From: Paraniabella defluvii
Lineage (GTDB): Bacteria; Bacteroidota; Bacteroidia; Chitinophagales; Chitinophagaceae
DNA length: 64,000 nucleotides
Reading direction: 5' to 3'
Assembly: GCA_019316985.1 (NCBI GenBank)
Contig: CP079215.1
Span: forward strand, 2,480,001-2,544,000
Part shown: in pieces, positions 63,721 through 64,000 of the stretch
How positions within the stretch are numbered: the first letter of the stretch is position 1
Layout of the letters: every line of letters begins with the position of its first letter
The notes under the pieces: model-generated
The model's input: the letters and a program-made list of their open reading frames with translations, nothing else
Database searches by the model: none
What the model was told of the DNA's origin: nothing
Translations under genes and position numbers: made by a program

Positions 63721-63728
63721 CAAAAATA
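63721..63728 (-). promoter_or_regulatory. -7 promoter box TATTTTTG of the XRE gene
   Basis: Exact TAnnTTTG on the minus strand, 16 bp before the ATG at 63704. TTTT lies 19 bp upstream instead of TTTG. Confidence 0.45.
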
Positions 63729-63764
63729 GGTAACATTGTTGCAAATAAAAATAACAATTTTGGA

Positions 63765-63784
63765 AAATATTGCTAATAATATTT
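63765..63784. promoter_or_regulatory. AT-rich palindrome, candidate XRE operator
   Basis: AAATATT, spacer GCTAAT, AATATTT: 7-bp arms, between the two divergent promoters. Its position fits autoregulation by the XRE protein, but AT-rich palindromes occur by chance. Confidence 0.35.
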
Positions 63785-63813
63785 GCATATTTCGGAAATT
63801 CTTGGTAGATTTG
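63782..63813 (+). promoter_or_regulatory. Promoter TTTG-N20-TAGATTTG of the last gene
   Basis: TTTG at 63782-63785, then 20 bp, then TAGATTTG at 63806-63813, matching both Bacteroidota elements. The ATG follows at 63860. The -33 element overlaps the AT-rich palindrome. Confidence 0.6.
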
Positions 63814-63859
63814 TTTTCGGGTTGCGCAATCTATTTGTAAAAAACTTAAAACACACTGA

Positions 63860-64000
63860 ATGGAGAGCTTTTTTAGTAAAGTGAAAAACTATGTAACCGA
63901 GCTTGATTATGAAGTTTTATACGAAAACGAAAACGATGGCATCATCGTCATAGACAAGCAGGAATATGGGATTCGAAATATGGTACTGGGCGTTGCTAAC
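63860..64000 (+). CDS. YbjN-like protein, 3' part cut by window edge
   Basis: ATG 63860, 47 codons visible: MESFFSKVKNYVTELDYEVL then NENDGIIVIDKQEYGIRNMV. The opening helix followed by a strand pattern with an acidic turn resembles YbjN/DUF1821 chaperone-like proteins of Bacteroidota. Too short for a firm call. It is divergent from the XRE gene and may be controlled by it. Confidence 0.5.
   Translation, partial: MESFFSKVKNYVTELDYEVLYENENDGIIVIDKQEYGIRNMVLGVAN

Overview
The window looks like a chromosomal segment from a Bacteroidota bacterium, most likely family Chitinophagaceae (my inference). The signs are Bacteroidota -7 promoter boxes of the form TAnnTTTG close to start codons, almost no Shine-Dalgarno sequences, an Oar-like TonB receptor, ExbD/TonB, Bat proteins, an OmpA protein with thrombospondin-type repeats, DUF6702/HupE, a type II-C Cas9 of about 1466 residues and a 46-bp repeat CRISPR array. 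Nearly every long gene is split by one-base frame breaks at homopolymers. In most breaks I resolved by hand, adding one base to the run restores a normal family protein, so I treat them as probable consensus errors and annotate each as one CDS over its full span. Coordinates are exact for the given bases.

Layout. 1-4.1 kb: partial ECF sigma factor, RDD protein, two small membrane proteins, a 124-bp tandem repeat, miaA and a pRiA4b ORF-3-like protein. 4.2-13.3 kb: the CRISPR locus. It holds a minus-strand tracrRNA, then plus-strand cas9, a Y1 (HUH) transposase, cas1, cas2 and a HIRAN-domain protein with a hydrophobic N-terminus, all within 0-17 bp of each other, then a terminator and a 23-repeat/22-spacer array transcribed on the minus strand toward the genes. 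13.4-19.5 kb: secreted protein, DHFR-like and VOC proteins, and a divergent sucrose pair (GH32-like hydrolase and sucrose-phosphate synthase/phosphatase). 19.7-36.4 kb: OmpA protein, lipoprotein, PIF1-like helicase, patatin, CCA-adding enzyme, threonylcarbamoyl-AMP synthase, glycosyltransferase, dapD, rsgA, gamma-carbonic anhydrase, a sugar-kinase/RapZ-C fusion and a MurU-like nucleotidyltransferase. 36.5-52.9 kb: two M1 peptidases around HupE/DUF6702, ExbD/TonB, Psd, TonB receptor, BatB/BatC, class D beta-lactamase and a NagX-like membrane acyltransferase. 53.1-57.6 kb: rfbB-rfbA-ugd-uxs sugar-nucleotide cluster. 57.8-64 kb: sigma factor, recG, AraC regulator, aldo/keto reductase, XRE regulator and a partial YbjN-like gene.

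The most interesting part is the CRISPR locus: the transposase inside the cas run, the HIRAN gene beside the array, a -7-like promoter box inside every repeat, the degenerate repeat at the 5' end of the transcript, and a perfect 11-bp hairpin between the tracrRNA and cas9. The kinase/RapZ-C fusion beside a MurU-like enzyme is a second candidate, for regulation of cell-wall sugar recycling.
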